A program made the position numbers and the translations under genes. Below are positions 17,570 through 26,273 of a stretch of DNA of 64,000 nucleotides, piece after piece. The stretch comes from Erythrobacter oryzae (lineage in GTDB: Bacteria; Pseudomonadota; Alphaproteobacteria; Sphingomonadales; Sphingomonadaceae), in NCBI RefSeq assembly GCF_030271515.1, contig NZ_JASCXI010000005.1, forward strand, positions 1 through 64,000, in the 5' to 3' direction. The notes beneath the pieces are model-generated. The model was given only the letters and a program-made list of their open reading frames with translations, ran no database searches and was not told where the DNA came from. Each line of letters starts with the position of its first letter. The stretch's first letter is position 1.

Positions 17570-18436
17570 CTAACCCCTGAACACCACCGTCCGGTTGCCG
17601 TTCATGAGCACGCGGTCCTCGGCGAACAATCGCACCGCCTCGGCGAGCACCCGGCGCTCGATGTCGCGGCCCTTGCGGACGAGGTCCTCGGGGGAATCGG
17701 CGTGGGTGATCCGCTCGACATCCTGGTGGATGATCGGACCTTCATCGAGGTCGGCGGTGACGAAATGCGCGGTCGCGCCGATGATCTTCACGCCCCGCGC
17801 GTGGGCCTGGTGATAGGGCTTGGCGCCCTTGAAGCCGGGGAGGAAGGAGTGGTGGATGTTGATCGCGCGGCCCGCAAAATGGCCCGAGAGGTCGTCCGAG
17901 AAGACCTGCATGTAGCGCGCCAGCACCACCAGCTCGGCGTCGGTTTCGTCGGCGAGCGCCCGCAATTGCGCCTCGGCGGCAGGCTTGGTGTCGGGGGTGA
18001 CGGGGATGTGGTGGAAGGGAATGTCGCCGATATCGACGCGGATCGCGGCATCGCGCGGGTGGTTGGAGACGATCGCCACCGGATCGATCGCCAGCTCTCC
18101 CGTGCGCCAGCGGTAGATCAGGTCGACCAGACAGTGGTCGAACTTGCTGACCATGATGATGGTGCGGCGCGGACGGTCCTCGCGCGCCATCTTCCACTCC
18201 ATCCCGAATTCGCCCGCCAGCGCCGCGAAATCGGCGCGCAGCATGTCGCGGGTCGAGCCGTCGGGGTCGAACACCACGCGCATGAAGAAGCGGTCCGTCC
18301 CGCCCGCCTCGCCGCGGTCGTTGAACTGCTGCGCGTCGAGGATGTTGGCGCCCCGCTCGAACAGGAAGCCGGTCACGCGCGCGGTGATGCCGGGCCGGTC
18401 GGCGCAGGCGAGGGTGAGGACGAGCGGGTCGGCCAT
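17570..18436 (-). CDS. purU: Formyltetrahydrofolate deformylase
   Basis: A 288-aa enzyme that hydrolyses 10-formyl-THF to THF and formate. The N-terminal ACT domain ([21 protein letters not shown]) is followed by a formyltransferase-like domain with [20 protein letters not shown] and [20 protein letters not shown], the family's catalytic His and Asp regions. The length is standard. It starts 1 bp after the stop of the nitronate monooxygenase gene, the last gene of a purT-NMO-purU operon. The formate it releases is the substrate of PurT in the same operon. Confidence 0.96.
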   Translation of the reverse strand: MADPLVLTLACADRPGITARVTGFLFERGANILDAQQFNDRGEAGGTDRFFMRVVFDPDGSTRDMLRADFAALAGEFGMEWKMAREDRPRRTIIMVSKFDHCLVDLIYRWRTGELAIDPVAIVSNHPRDAAIRVDIGDIPFHHIPVTPDTKPAAEAQLRALADETDAELVVLARYMQVFSDDLSGHFAGRAINIHHSFLPGFKGAKPYHQAHARGVKIIGATAHFVTADLDEGPIIHQDVERITHADSPEDLVRKGRDIERRVLAEAVRLFAEDRVLMNGNRTVVFRG

Positions 18437-18437
18437 G

Positions 18438-19451
18438 CTACCGCGCCAGCGCCGCCTCGGCCTGCGCCATCAGCTCGGCGATGATGTCGGCGGCGGGTTC
18501 TTCCTTGGTCACCATGCCGACCGACTGCCCGGCCATGACCGAGCCGTTCTCGACATCGCCCTCGATCACCGCGCGACGCAGCGCGCCGGCCCAGAAATGT
18601 TCGATCTGGAGCTGGGCCTCGGCCATGTCGACCTCGCCCGCGTCCAGCAGCGCGGCGACTTCGCGCTGCTTGGCGGTGAACTCCTCGGTGCCCTTGTTCT
18701 TCAAGGCGCGCACCGGGATCACCGGCAGGCGCGGATCGACCTGCACGCTCGCGACCGCCTCGCGGGCCGAGGCGCGGAAGAAGGCCTTCTTGAAATCGGG
18801 GTGGGCGATGCTCTCGGTGGCGCAGGCGAAGCGGGTGCCCAATTGCACGCCAGCCGCGCCCATTTCGAGGTAGGAGGCGATCGCCTCGCCCCGGCCGATG
18901 CCGCCCGCGACGAAGATCAGGTGATCGGCGGCGAGCTCGGGCAGGATTTCCTGGGCCAGCACCGAGGTCGAGACCGGGCCGATATGCCCTCCCGCTTCCA
19001 TCCCCTCGATCACCAGCGCATCCGCCCCGGAGCGCAGCAGCTTCTTGGCGAGGGCAAGGGTAGGGGCAAAGCAGATCACCTTGATACCGCTCTCGTCGGC
19101 CTTGATCGCCTCGACCGAGCCCTTGGGCGGGATGCCGCCCGCCAGCACCACATGCGTGACGCCATGCTTGCGGCACACCGCGATCAGATCGAACAGCGCC
19201 GGGTGCATGGTGATGAGGTTGACGCCGAAGGGCTTGACGGTGAGAGCCTTGGTCGCCGCGATTTCGGTATCGAGCAGTTCGGGCGTCATCGCCCCGCAGG
19301 CGATCACGCCGAAGCCGCCTGCGTTGCTGATCGCGGCGACGAGGTTGCGCTCGCTCACCCAGCTCATCGCGCCGCACAGGATCGCGGTGTCGCAGCCGAG
19401 GAAGTCGGTGCCGCGCTCCATCAGCGCGGCGGTCTTGGGGTAGGTTTCCAT
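18438..19451 (-). CDS. Nitronate monooxygenase family flavoprotein
   Basis: A 337-aa TIM-barrel FMN enzyme of the NMO/2-nitropropane dioxygenase family. It shows the N-terminal [27 protein letters not shown], a central [12 protein letters not shown], and the phosphate-binding [29 protein letters not shown]. Oxidative denitrification of alkyl nitronates such as propionate-3-nitronate is the known activity, though many members have other substrates. Start ATG 19451 lies 10 bp after the purT stop. Its place between purT and purU has no obvious metabolic logic and may be simple operon packing. Confidence 0.92.
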   Translation of the reverse strand: METYPKTAALMERGTDFLGCDTAILCGAMSWVSERNLVAAISNAGGFGVIACGAMTPELLDTEIAATKALTVKPFGVNLITMHPALFDLIAVCRKHGVTHVVLAGGIPPKGSVEAIKADESGIKVICFAPTLALAKKLLRSGADALVIEGMEAGGHIGPVSTSVLAQEILPELAADHLIFVAGGIGRGEAIASYLEMGAAGVQLGTRFACATESIAHPDFKKAFFRASAREAVASVQVDPRLPVIPVRALKNKGTEEFTAKQREVAALLDAGEVDMAEAQLQIEHFWAGALRRAVIEGDVENGSVMAGQSVGMVTKEEPAADIIAELMAQAEAALAR

Positions 19452-19461
19452 CCGCTGCGCC

Positions 19462-20646
19462 CTAGTCGCTGGAAGGCGAATAGACAATCCGCACGGCCGT
19501 TGCCGCCTGCTTGGCAAGGTCGATCGCTGCGGGCGCGTCGGCCGCGCGGGCCAGCGCCACGCCCATGCGGCGATAGGGGCGGGTGACGGGCTTGCCGAAG
19601 ATCCGCACATCGGTGTCGCCCAGCGCGAGCGCTTCGGCGAGGCCTTCGAAGGCGAAGCTGTCCGACTCCCGGTCGGCGAGGATCACCGCGGAGGCGGCGG
19701 GGCGGGCGGCGATGCTCTCGGGCACCGGCAGGCCGAGGATCGCGCGGGCGTGGAGGTCGAACTCGGTCAAATCCTGGCTGACCAGCGTCACCATGCCCGT
19801 GTCATGCGGGCGGGGGGAGAGCTCGGAGAAGATCACCTCTTCGCCCTTGACGAAGAACTCGACCCCATAAAGCCCCCAGCCGCGCCCGCCGCCTTGCAGC
19901 GCCATCACGACCTTGGCGGCCATGTCCTGCGCCTTGGCGAGCGCGGCGGGAGACATCGCGGCAGGCAGCCAGCTTTCGCGGTAATCGCCGCGCTCCTGCC
20001 GGTGGCCGATCGGCGGGCAGAAGCTGATGCCGCCCGCGTGGCGCACGGTCAGCAGGGTGATCTCGTAGTCGAAGGCGATGAACTGTTCGCAGATGACCCT
20101 TGCGCGATCCCCGCGCATATTGGCGACGGCATAGTCCCACGCGGCCTCGAGCGCCTCGGGCCCGTCGACCTTGCTCTGGCCCTTGCCCGAGGAGGACATC
20201 ACCGGCTTCATCACCAGCGGATAGCCGATACGCGCGGCGATGGCCTCGCATTCGGGGAAGCTCTCGCCATAGCCGTATTGCGAGGTCACCAGCCCCAGCT
20301 CGCCGGCCGCCAGGTCGCGAATCGCATCGCGGTTCATGGTCAGCTGCGCGGCGCGGGCCGAGGGGACGATAGTGAACCCTTCCGTCTCCAGTTCGGCCAG
20401 CATCTCGGTGCGGATCGCCTCGATCTCGGGGACGATGAGGTCGGGCTGGTGCTTCTCCACCGCCGCCCTCAGTGCCGCCCCGTCGAGCATCGAGAACACC
20501 TCGCGCCCATCGGCCAGCTGCATCGCCGGGGCGTCGTCGTAGGAATCGCAGGCGATCACCCGTGCCCCGAGGCGCTTGGCGGAGATGACGAATTCGCGGC
20601 CCAGCTCGCCCGAACCGAGCAGCAGGATGGTGGCAATGTGGCTCAT
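19462..20646 (-). CDS. purT: Formate-dependent phosphoribosylglycinamide formyltransferase
   Basis: A 394-aa ATP-grasp enzyme that makes formyl-GAR from GAR, ATP and formate, the folate-independent third step of purine synthesis. N-terminal ILLLGSGELGREFVIS, ATP-grasp MKPVMSSSGKGQS and VEFFVKGEEVIFSELSPRPHDTGMVT are characteristic. The length fits PurT. First gene of the purT-NMO-purU operon. A perfect 8-bp hairpin (20649-20669) sits directly before its start codon and could affect translation. Confidence 0.96.
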   Translation of the reverse strand: MSHIATILLLGSGELGREFVISAKRLGARVIACDSYDDAPAMQLADGREVFSMLDGAALRAAVEKHQPDLIVPEIEAIRTEMLAELETEGFTIVPSARAAQLTMNRDAIRDLAAGELGLVTSQYGYGESFPECEAIAARIGYPLVMKPVMSSSGKGQSKVDGPEALEAAWDYAVANMRGDRARVICEQFIAFDYEITLLTVRHAGGISFCPPIGHRQERGDYRESWLPAAMSPAALAKAQDMAAKVVMALQGGGRGWGLYGVEFFVKGEEVIFSELSPRPHDTGMVTLVSQDLTEFDLHARAILGLPVPESIAARPAASAVILADRESDSFAFEGLAEALALGDTDVRIFGKPVTRPYRRMGVALARAADAPAAIDLAKQAATAVRIVYSPSSD

Positions 20647-20648
20647 GA

Positions 20649-20669
20649 GGGCGGTTTAGCGAACCGCCC
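20649..20669. promoter_or_regulatory. Hairpin abutting the purT start codon
   Basis: GGGCGGTT (20649-20656) pairs with AACCGCCC (20662-20669) around TAGCG. On the minus strand this sits between the GGDEF gene stop (20682) and the purT ATG (20646), two bases from the start. It lacks a T-tract. It may be a terminator of the upstream gene or a translational brake on purT. Confidence 0.4.
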
Positions 20670-20681
20670 GCGCGAGTCCAG

Positions 20682-21653
20682 TTATGCGGCTCTGCGATGC
20701 CCGGCGACGGCCACCTGCCGCCCGCCGCCTGCGCGCGCCAGCACCAGCCCCAGTTCCGCCTCGCGCAAGGTCCAGTCGACCGTGCACTCGACCCGCGCGA
20801 TCCCCGCGCTTGCGGTGAGGTGCGGGGTCCTGGCCTTGCCGGCAGTGGGGGCGGGCGCGGCGAGGCCGGCGAAGGTCTCGATCACGTCCTCGGTCCATTC
20901 GCGCGCGGCTCTCGCGGTCATGTCGGGCAGCAGCACCGCGAAGCGCTCGCCATCGAGCTGCGCCAGCTCATGGCCCGGCAGCGCCATCGTCTCGAGGAAC
21001 TTGGCAAAGCCCCACAGCACCTCGTCCGCGGTGCGCTGGCCATAGCGCAGCAGCAGCGCGCGCATGTTGTCGACCGCGAAGACCGCGACCTTCTGCCCGC
21101 CGCCGCGCGCGAGGTGACGGCGCAGGCTGGCGCAGAAGGCGGTGCGGTTGGCGAGCCCGGTCAGCGGATCGGTGACCGCACGGGCGTGGAGCTCGCCCTC
21201 GAGGCTGCGCAATTGCTGGACCGAGCGCATCAGGCACAGTGCCCCGTCGGGGGTGCCGTCGGGCATGCACATCGGCTTCAGCGTGAGCGCATACCAGCGC
21301 GGGAAATGCACCTCGCGGATCGTGCCGCGATCGGCGCAGGCGGCGACCGGAAACTCGATCCAGCCGACCTGCGTGCAGCCCTGAAGGCCGCGCGTCACCT
21401 GCTCGCCGAGGAAGGCGGCGTGATCGCGTTCGGCCAGATCTGTGATGTGCGGCGGGAGCAGCGCGGCGGTCAGATCCGATCCCAGCTCGGCGATGTTCGC
21501 CGATGCGTGAACGATAAAGCCATGCCGGTCGATCCTGATCACGATATCGCCGGAAGTTTCTTCCAGCAGACCATGCAGAACATGGCCTTCGACCTCACTT
21601 AAACCAATTTTCATCCCAATAGTGCCCCAGCGGTCCAACGATGAATTCGCCAA
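20682..21653 (-). CDS. PAS-like / degenerate GGDEF-domain protein
   Basis: A 323-aa protein. Residues about 20-140 form a PAS-like sensory region (SGDIVIRIDRHGFIVHASANI). A GGDEF domain follows, starting with VTDPLTGLANRTAF. The signature loop reads LDGERF instead of GGDEF, so diguanylate cyclase activity is probably lost and the domain may bind GTP or c-di-GMP or act structurally. Start TTG at 21653 is preferred over ATG 21614 because AGGAG lies just upstream of the TTG. An AT-rich, 227-bp upstream region contains a perfect palindrome. The PilZ-XRE gene lies upstream on the same strand. Confidence 0.82.
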   Translation of the reverse strand: MANSSLDRWGTIGMKIGLSEVEGHVLHGLLEETSGDIVIRIDRHGFIVHASANIAELGSDLTAALLPPHITDLAERDHAAFLGEQVTRGLQGCTQVGWIEFPVAACADRGTIREVHFPRWYALTLKPMCMPDGTPDGALCLMRSVQQLRSLEGELHARAVTDPLTGLANRTAFCASLRRHLARGGGQKVAVFAVDNMRALLLRYGQRTADEVLWGFAKFLETMALPGHELAQLDGERFAVLLPDMTARAAREWTEDVIETFAGLAAPAPTAGKARTPHLTASAGIARVECTVDWTLREAELGLVLARAGGGRQVAVAGHRRAA

Positions 21654-21823
21654 CTCGCTCCTAGTCAGATTTACTTGGTAACTAAATTAAGCCGTACCTA
21701 AGAAAACTTTCCCCTGTTTTCCCGAAGACAAAGCAAATTCTTGTTAGCTAAGTAATGTTACTCGACTAAAAAACGAATCACCTCCGGGTTCCGTTTACCA
21801 TAATTTGCCAATGGAGCAGCCCA

Positions 21824-21839
21824 TCCAATACGTATTGGA
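21824..21839. promoter_or_regulatory. 16-bp perfect palindrome, probable operator
   Basis: TCCAATACGTATTGGA is a perfect palindrome in the AT-rich region upstream of the GGDEF-domain gene and downstream of the PilZ-XRE gene. A dimeric HTH regulator is the likely ligand. The adjacent PilZ-XRE protein is a candidate by position only. Confidence 0.55.
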
Positions 21840-21880
21840 CGCAGTAGGTAGCGCTTTCTAGCTGCGGGAACTCGTGCGAA

Positions 21881-22594
21881 TCAGAGCTCTATCATGATCC
21901 GCACGGCTTCCGGCGCGGTGCCGCAGGCCGCGGCAATGCGCGCGCGGCACTCGGCGATCACGCCCTCGATCTCGCGCGGGGCGGGCGCGGCGGCGAGGAT
22001 CTCGGGATCGACACCCAGCGCGGCGGCGATGGAATCGAGGCGTTCGGGCAGCGGGCGGGCCTTGCCCTTCTCCCACGCCCAGACGGTCGGCTTGCTGACC
22101 CCCAGAGCATTGGCGACATCGGCAAGCGTCAGCCCCGCCTCGCGCCGCAGCCGGTTGAGCCTGCTGCCGAGCCCCTCGCTCGCCGAAGCGCCGGAAGGCG
22201 GCGCGGCGGCCGCAAGCGGGCTCTCCGGCGGCCGGGTCGGCACGCCGGGGGCAAAGCCCTGCAACTGTGCCGCGGCGAGCGCGGCATTGCTCAGCGGGGT
22301 GGCGAAGGCGCAGCCGTAGAGCTTCTCCGAACGCCACACCACCGTCGCCACCACCGCGCCCGCCTCGGGCAGATCGAGCGCGAGCTCATCGCCCTCGGCC
22401 AGCACCAGCGCGGTCTCGAGCAGCAGGCCGGCGGCCGAGATGTTGTGGATCGTGACATTGGCCGCCACGCCATCGGGGTCGGCATCGGCGGGAAAGCCGC
22501 TGGTCTCCAGCCACAGCGCACGGCGGGGGGCGCCGCGCTGGTTGCCTTCGGGGCTGGCGACGGGCTGGGAATCGAGGTGGGCCTTGATGGCCAT
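21881..22594 (-). CDS. PilZ domain fused to XRE helix-turn-helix
   Basis: A 237-aa fusion. Residues 18-115 are a PilZ domain with the c-di-GMP signature RGAPR (RxxxR) and NISAAG (D/NxSxxG). After a linker, residues ~142-200 are an XRE-type HTH (LNRLRREAGLTLADVANALGVSKPTVWAWEKG). The last 35 residues are helical. This suggests a transcription factor whose DNA binding or activity responds to cyclic di-GMP; that is inferred from the domains. ATG at 22594. It lies just upstream of a degenerate GGDEF gene on the same strand, with a palindromic site between them. Confidence 0.85.
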   Translation of the reverse strand: MAIKAHLDSQPVASPEGNQRGAPRRALWLETSGFPADADPDGVAANVTIHNISAAGLLLETALVLAEGDELALDLPEAGAVVATVVWRSEKLYGCAFATPLSNAALAAAQLQGFAPGVPTRPPESPLAAAAPPSGASASEGLGSRLNRLRREAGLTLADVANALGVSKPTVWAWEKGKARPLPERLDSIAAALGVDPEILAAAPAPREIEGVIAECRARIAAACGTAPEAVRIMIEL

Positions 22595-22721
22595 GACACA
22601 GGGGGCTCCGGGCTCGGGAGTGAGCCCGGTTACACTCTGGTGAGAATCCTTAAGGCGAAGTCACCGAAGATGGTTAATGCCGATATAGCGGGCTATCTTT
22701 CAGCTAACCCGCTCCCTGGCG

Positions 22722-23993
22722 TCAGTCCTTCGCGTCGAGCCCGTAAGCCGTGTGCAGCACGCGCACCGCGAGTTCGGTCTCGTCCTCGTCGATCATCACG
22801 CTGATCTTGATCTCGCTGGTCGAGATCGCCTGGATGTTGATCCCGCGGTCGGAAAGCGCGCGGAACATCGAGGAGGCGACGCCCGCGTGGCTCTTCATGC
22901 CGACGCCGACGACGCTGATCTTGGCGATCTTGCTGTCGGTGATAATGCGGTTGAAGCCGATTTCGCCGCGCCGGTCTTCCAGCAGCGCCTGCGCGCGGGC
23001 GAGGTCGGACTGGGGGACGGTGAAGGTCACGTCGGTCTCGCCCTTGTCGCGCCCGACGTTCTGGATGATCATGTCGACATTGATGCTGGCCGCGGCGAGC
23101 GGCTCGAAGATGTTGGCCACCGCGCCCGGACGGTCGGGCACGCGGGTGAGGATCACCTTCGCCTCGTTCTTGTCATGCGCGATGCCGGTCACAAGCTGGC
23201 GTTCCATCAGGCCCTTCTCCACCAATTCGTCCATTTCCTCGTCCGAGACGATCATCGTCCCGGGCAAATCATCGGCAGGCGGCGCGCCCTCGCCGATGAA
23301 GCTCGACAGCACCTGCACGCGCACCTTTTCCTTCATGGCAAGGCCGACCGAGCGGGTCTGGAGCACCTTGGCCCCGACGCTGGCGAGTTCGAGCATTTCC
23401 TCGTAGGTCACCGCCTTCTGCTTCTTCGCCTTGGCGACGATGCGCGGGTCGGTGGTGTAGACGCCGTCGACATCGGTGTAGATGTCGCAGCGATCCGCCT
23501 TGATCGCGGCTGCAACCGCGACTGCCGAAGTGTCCGATCCGCCGCGCCCGAGCGTGGTGACGCGGCCCGCTTCCGACAGGCCCTGAAAGCCCGGAATCAC
23601 GGCGATCTCGCCCGCTTCCATGCTGGCGATGAGAGCCTCGGCGTCGATGCTCTCGACCCGCGCCTTGGCGTGGGCTTCGATGGTGTGGATGGGGAGCTGC
23701 CAGCCGAGCCAGCTGCGCGACTTGCAGCCCAGCGCTTGCAGGGTGAGGGCGAGGAGGCCGCTCGTCACCTGCTCGCCGCTGGCGACGACCACGTCATATT
23801 CGGCCGGGTCATAGAGCGGATTGGCCTCGCGGCAGAAATTCACGAGGCGGTCGGTCTCCCCCGCCATCGCGCTGACGACCACCGCCACCTGATCGCCGCG
23901 CGCGGCCTGCGCGCGCACGATATTGGCGACGCGGCGGATGCGCTCCGTCCCGGCCATCGAGGTGCCGCCGAATTTCATCACGATCCGGGCCAA
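22722..23993 (-). CDS. lysC: Aspartate kinase
   Basis: A 423-aa enzyme that phosphorylates aspartate, the first step towards Lys, Thr and Met. The N-terminal kinase signature VMKFGGTSMAG, GRGGSDTSAVAVAAAI and YTDVDGVYTTDPR are present, followed by two C-terminal ACT domains (VTGIAHDKNEAKVIL; ISVVGVGMKSHAGVASSMF), the site of amino-acid feedback inhibition. The TTG at 23993 is taken as start because AGGAG lies upstream and the extra ARIV residues belong to the family consensus; ATG 23978 is the alternative. Divergent from ubiG across 46 bp. Confidence 0.96.
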   Translation of the reverse strand: MARIVMKFGGTSMAGTERIRRVANIVRAQAARGDQVAVVVSAMAGETDRLVNFCREANPLYDPAEYDVVVASGEQVTSGLLALTLQALGCKSRSWLGWQLPIHTIEAHAKARVESIDAEALIASMEAGEIAVIPGFQGLSEAGRVTTLGRGGSDTSAVAVAAAIKADRCDIYTDVDGVYTTDPRIVAKAKKQKAVTYEEMLELASVGAKVLQTRSVGLAMKEKVRVQVLSSFIGEGAPPADDLPGTMIVSDEEMDELVEKGLMERQLVTGIAHDKNEAKVILTRVPDRPGAVANIFEPLAAASINVDMIIQNVGRDKGETDVTFTVPQSDLARAQALLEDRRGEIGFNRIITDSKIAKISVVGVGMKSHAGVASSMFRALSDRGINIQAISTSEIKISVMIDEDETELAVRVLHTAYGLDAKD

Positions 23994-24039
23994 AGCTCAG
24001 CTCCTGCTGGTGAGTGTTCGCGCGCGCTGTTAGGGATGG

Positions 24040-24780
24040 ATGATGGCAAACGCAAACATTCCGAATGTTACAATCCGCCCCGAAGAGGCAGATTTTTTCG
24101 CAAAGCTGGCGCGTGACTGGTGGAATCCGAAAGGCCCGATGGCCTCGCTGCATCAGGTGAACCCGGTCAGGCTCGCCTTCGTGCGCGATGCGATCGACGC
24201 GCATTGGCCCGAGGCGGCGCGCGCGGCAAAGCCGCTCGCGGGCAAGTCCGCGCTCGATATAGGCTGCGGGGCGGGGCTGCTGTGCGAGCCGCTGGCGCGG
24301 CTTGGCGCGGCTGTGACGGGCGTGGACGCGGCGGCGGAGAATATCGCTGCCGCGAGCGCCCATGCCGAAGGCGTGGGGCTCGATATCCGCTACATGGCGG
24401 GCGAGGTTGCGGGGCTCGACATCGGCCAGTTCGATCTGGTCACCAGCGTCGAAGTGATCGAGCACGTCGCCGACAAGCCCGCCTTCCTGCGCGACGTGGC
24501 GGCGCGGCTGGCGCCTGACGGGTTGCTCGTGATGTCCACCCCCAACCGCACCGCCGCGAGCCGCGTGCTGCTGGTGGGGGCGGCCGAGGCGGTCGGCTAC
24601 GTCCCGCGCGGCACCCACCACTGGGAGGATTTCGTCACGCCCGACGAACTGGAGGCAATGCTGGCCGATGTAGGGCTGACGGTGACCGCCAAGCGCGGGA
24701 TCGCATGGCGGCCCGGCAAGGGGCTGCACCTGTCGGACGACATGGCGCTCAACTACATCCTGTCAGCGCGGCGCGCCTAA
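24040..24780 (+). CDS. ubiG: Ubiquinone biosynthesis O-methyltransferase
   Basis: A 246-aa SAM-dependent methyltransferase performing both O-methylations of ubiquinone synthesis. DWWNPKGPMASLHQVNPVRLAFV is the family N-terminus, DIGCGAGLLCEPLARLGA is SAM motif I, and PRGTHHWEDFVTPDEL the characteristic C-terminal block. Two adjacent ATGs (24040, 24043) are possible. It overlaps the convergent lipoprotein gene by 4 bp. Confidence 0.95.
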   Translation: MMANANIPNVTIRPEEADFFAKLARDWWNPKGPMASLHQVNPVRLAFVRDAIDAHWPEAARAAKPLAGKSALDIGCGAGLLCEPLARLGAAVTGVDAAAENIAAASAHAEGVGLDIRYMAGEVAGLDIGQFDLVTSVEVIEHVADKPAFLRDVAARLAPDGLLVMSTPNRTAASRVLLVGAAEAVGYVPRGTHHWEDFVTPDELEAMLADVGLTVTAKRGIAWRPGKGLHLSDDMALNYILSARRA

Positions 24781-25160
24781 CACTGGGCGAGCTGGAAGGA
24801 GGTCGCCTCGACGCCGATGTTCGAGATGATCTCGACCCGGATCTTGCCCCCGCGGGTGAAGATGTGGCGCACGCTCGAGATGTCGCACAGCTTGCCCCGC
24901 AGCAGCTTGCGCGCGAGGTTGGGGTCGAGCGTGTCGTAGCCGGTCGGCGCGTCGACGATGCGGACGGTGATGGTGTCCTTGCCATCGACCTTCGCCTCGA
25001 CTCGCGCGTCGCCGAATTCGGACGGCAGCGACACAGTCCCGCGCCGGTTGAAGAAGCCCGCGGCATCCTCGAGGGTTTCCTCTAGCGTGGCCGGCGGGCC
25101 GAACAGCGCGCCGCAGCCGGACAGGCAGACGAGCGCAAGCGGCAGCAAGGCGTATTTCAT
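24777..25160 (-). CDS. Small lipoprotein of unknown function (127 aa)
   Basis: The signal peptide ends in a clear lipobox (LVCLSGC), predicting a lipid-anchored envelope protein. The mature part has alternating charged and hydrophobic strands (TITVRIVDAP; KIRVEIISNIGVEA) and two further Cys (KLCDIS; AQC at the very end) that may pair. No family recognised. The convergent overlap with ubiG is 4 bp. Confidence 0.75.
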   Translation of the reverse strand: MKYALLPLALVCLSGCGALFGPPATLEETLEDAAGFFNRRGTVSLPSEFGDARVEAKVDGKDTITVRIVDAPTGYDTLDPNLARKLLRGKLCDISSVRHIFTRGGKIRVEIISNIGVEATSFQLAQC

Positions 25161-25229
25161 GTGCGACCCCGATTGATGTGTTTCGGGGAGAGTTAGCCGG
25201 AATAAGTGAAAAAAAAGTAGTGACGGAAC

Positions 25230-25246
25230 AGAGCGGAAACCGCTCT
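25230..25246 (-). terminator. Hairpin at the end of the GDPD operon
   Basis: AGAGCGG (25230-25236) pairs with CCGCTCT (25240-25246) around AAA and overlaps the stop codon of the minus-strand phosphodiesterase gene. On that strand eight T residues follow about 13 nt later (complement of the A-run at 25209-25216). Plausible but not classical terminator spacing. Confidence 0.4.
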
Positions 25247-26273
25247 AGCCCGCCGGGCAGCTGCGCCCCTTCAATGGCCCGTCGCTGAACACGCCCGCCA
25301 CGCCCGCCGCCTTGAGCAGCGCGGCCAGTTTCACGTCACCGCAGCCGCGGCCCTTGGGGTCCTCGCCCGTCCGCAGCATCGGGGGGAGAAAATCATTCTC
25401 CGGGCGGATCGTCCACGCGTGGACCTGCAAGCCTGCCGCCTTCGCGTCGGCGACCAGCGCGGTGGGCGTGCCGTCGGGGTTCAGCACCATCCCGGCATAG
25501 GCACCCACCACATCGGCATACTTCGCCACCTCGGCGAGCCCCGTCGAGCTCACCATCTCGGCATAGCGCAAGGAGGGTTCGTCCGCCGGGCCGCCGAGCG
25601 GTTCGACCAGCAGCACCTGCTTGAAGCCGGGGGCGCGCTGGCGGAGGCGCTGGAGCGGGGCGACCTCGAAGCTCTGGATGAACACCGGGTCCGCCGTCGT
25701 GATGCCCAGCACCCGGAAGTCGCGCAGCAGCAGGTCGACGAGGTCGATCCCTTCGCTCTGGAGCAGGAAGGTCGGGTGCTTGAGTTCCGGATAGAGCCCG
25801 ATCCGCCGCCCGGTCTCGGCCTCCTTCGCACGCACCAGCTTCACGATGTCGGCGAGCGTCGCCACCTGATAGAGCCCGTCGAAGCGCGTATTGGCGGGGC
25901 GCAGCGCGGGGATGCGCTCCTTGGCGCGCAGGGTCCGCAGTTCGGCGAGGGTGAAGTCCTCGGCGAACCAGCCTGCCACCAACCGGCCGTCGATGGTCTT
26001 GTCGCGGCGGCGATCCTCGAATTCCTCGCGGGTGGCGACATCGGTGGTGGCCGAAAGCTCGTTCTCGTGGCGCGAGACGAGGACGAGGTCCTTGGTCGCC
26101 ACCAGATCGGGCTCGATATAATCCGCGCCCTGATCGATCGCGCGTTCATAGGCGGCGAGGGTATGCTCGGGCCGCTCGGCGCTCGCCCCGCGGTGGGCGA
26201 TGATCAGCATGTCCTGCGCGGCCGCGGGTGCTGCGGCGAGCAGCGCGGCGAGGATCATCACGGGTTTCATCAT
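25245..26273 (-). CDS. Glycerophosphodiester phosphodiesterase, periplasmic
   Basis: A 342-aa GDPD that hydrolyses glycerophosphodiesters to glycerol-3-phosphate and an alcohol. After a signal peptide (ILAALLAAAPAAAQ) come LIIAHRGASAERPEHT, the catalytic His-Arg and Glu, then DYIEPDLVATKD (metal ligands) and LVSRHENELSATT (second His), as in GlpQ-type periplasmic enzymes. The C-terminal CGDVKLAALLKAAGVAGVFSDGP is typical. Start ATGATG at 26273 with AGGAG upstream; it overlaps the stop of the NadR-like gene by 4 bp, so the two are probably coupled. Confidence 0.92.
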   Translation of the reverse strand: MMKPVMILAALLAAAPAAAQDMLIIAHRGASAERPEHTLAAYERAIDQGADYIEPDLVATKDLVLVSRHENELSATTDVATREEFEDRRRDKTIDGRLVAGWFAEDFTLAELRTLRAKERIPALRPANTRFDGLYQVATLADIVKLVRAKEAETGRRIGLYPELKHPTFLLQSEGIDLVDLLLRDFRVLGITTADPVFIQSFEVAPLQRLRQRAPGFKQVLLVEPLGGPADEPSLRYAEMVSSTGLAEVAKYADVVGAYAGMVLNPDGTPTALVADAKAAGLQVHAWTIRPENDFLPPMLRTGEDPKGRGCGDVKLAALLKAAGVAGVFSDGPLKGRSCPAG

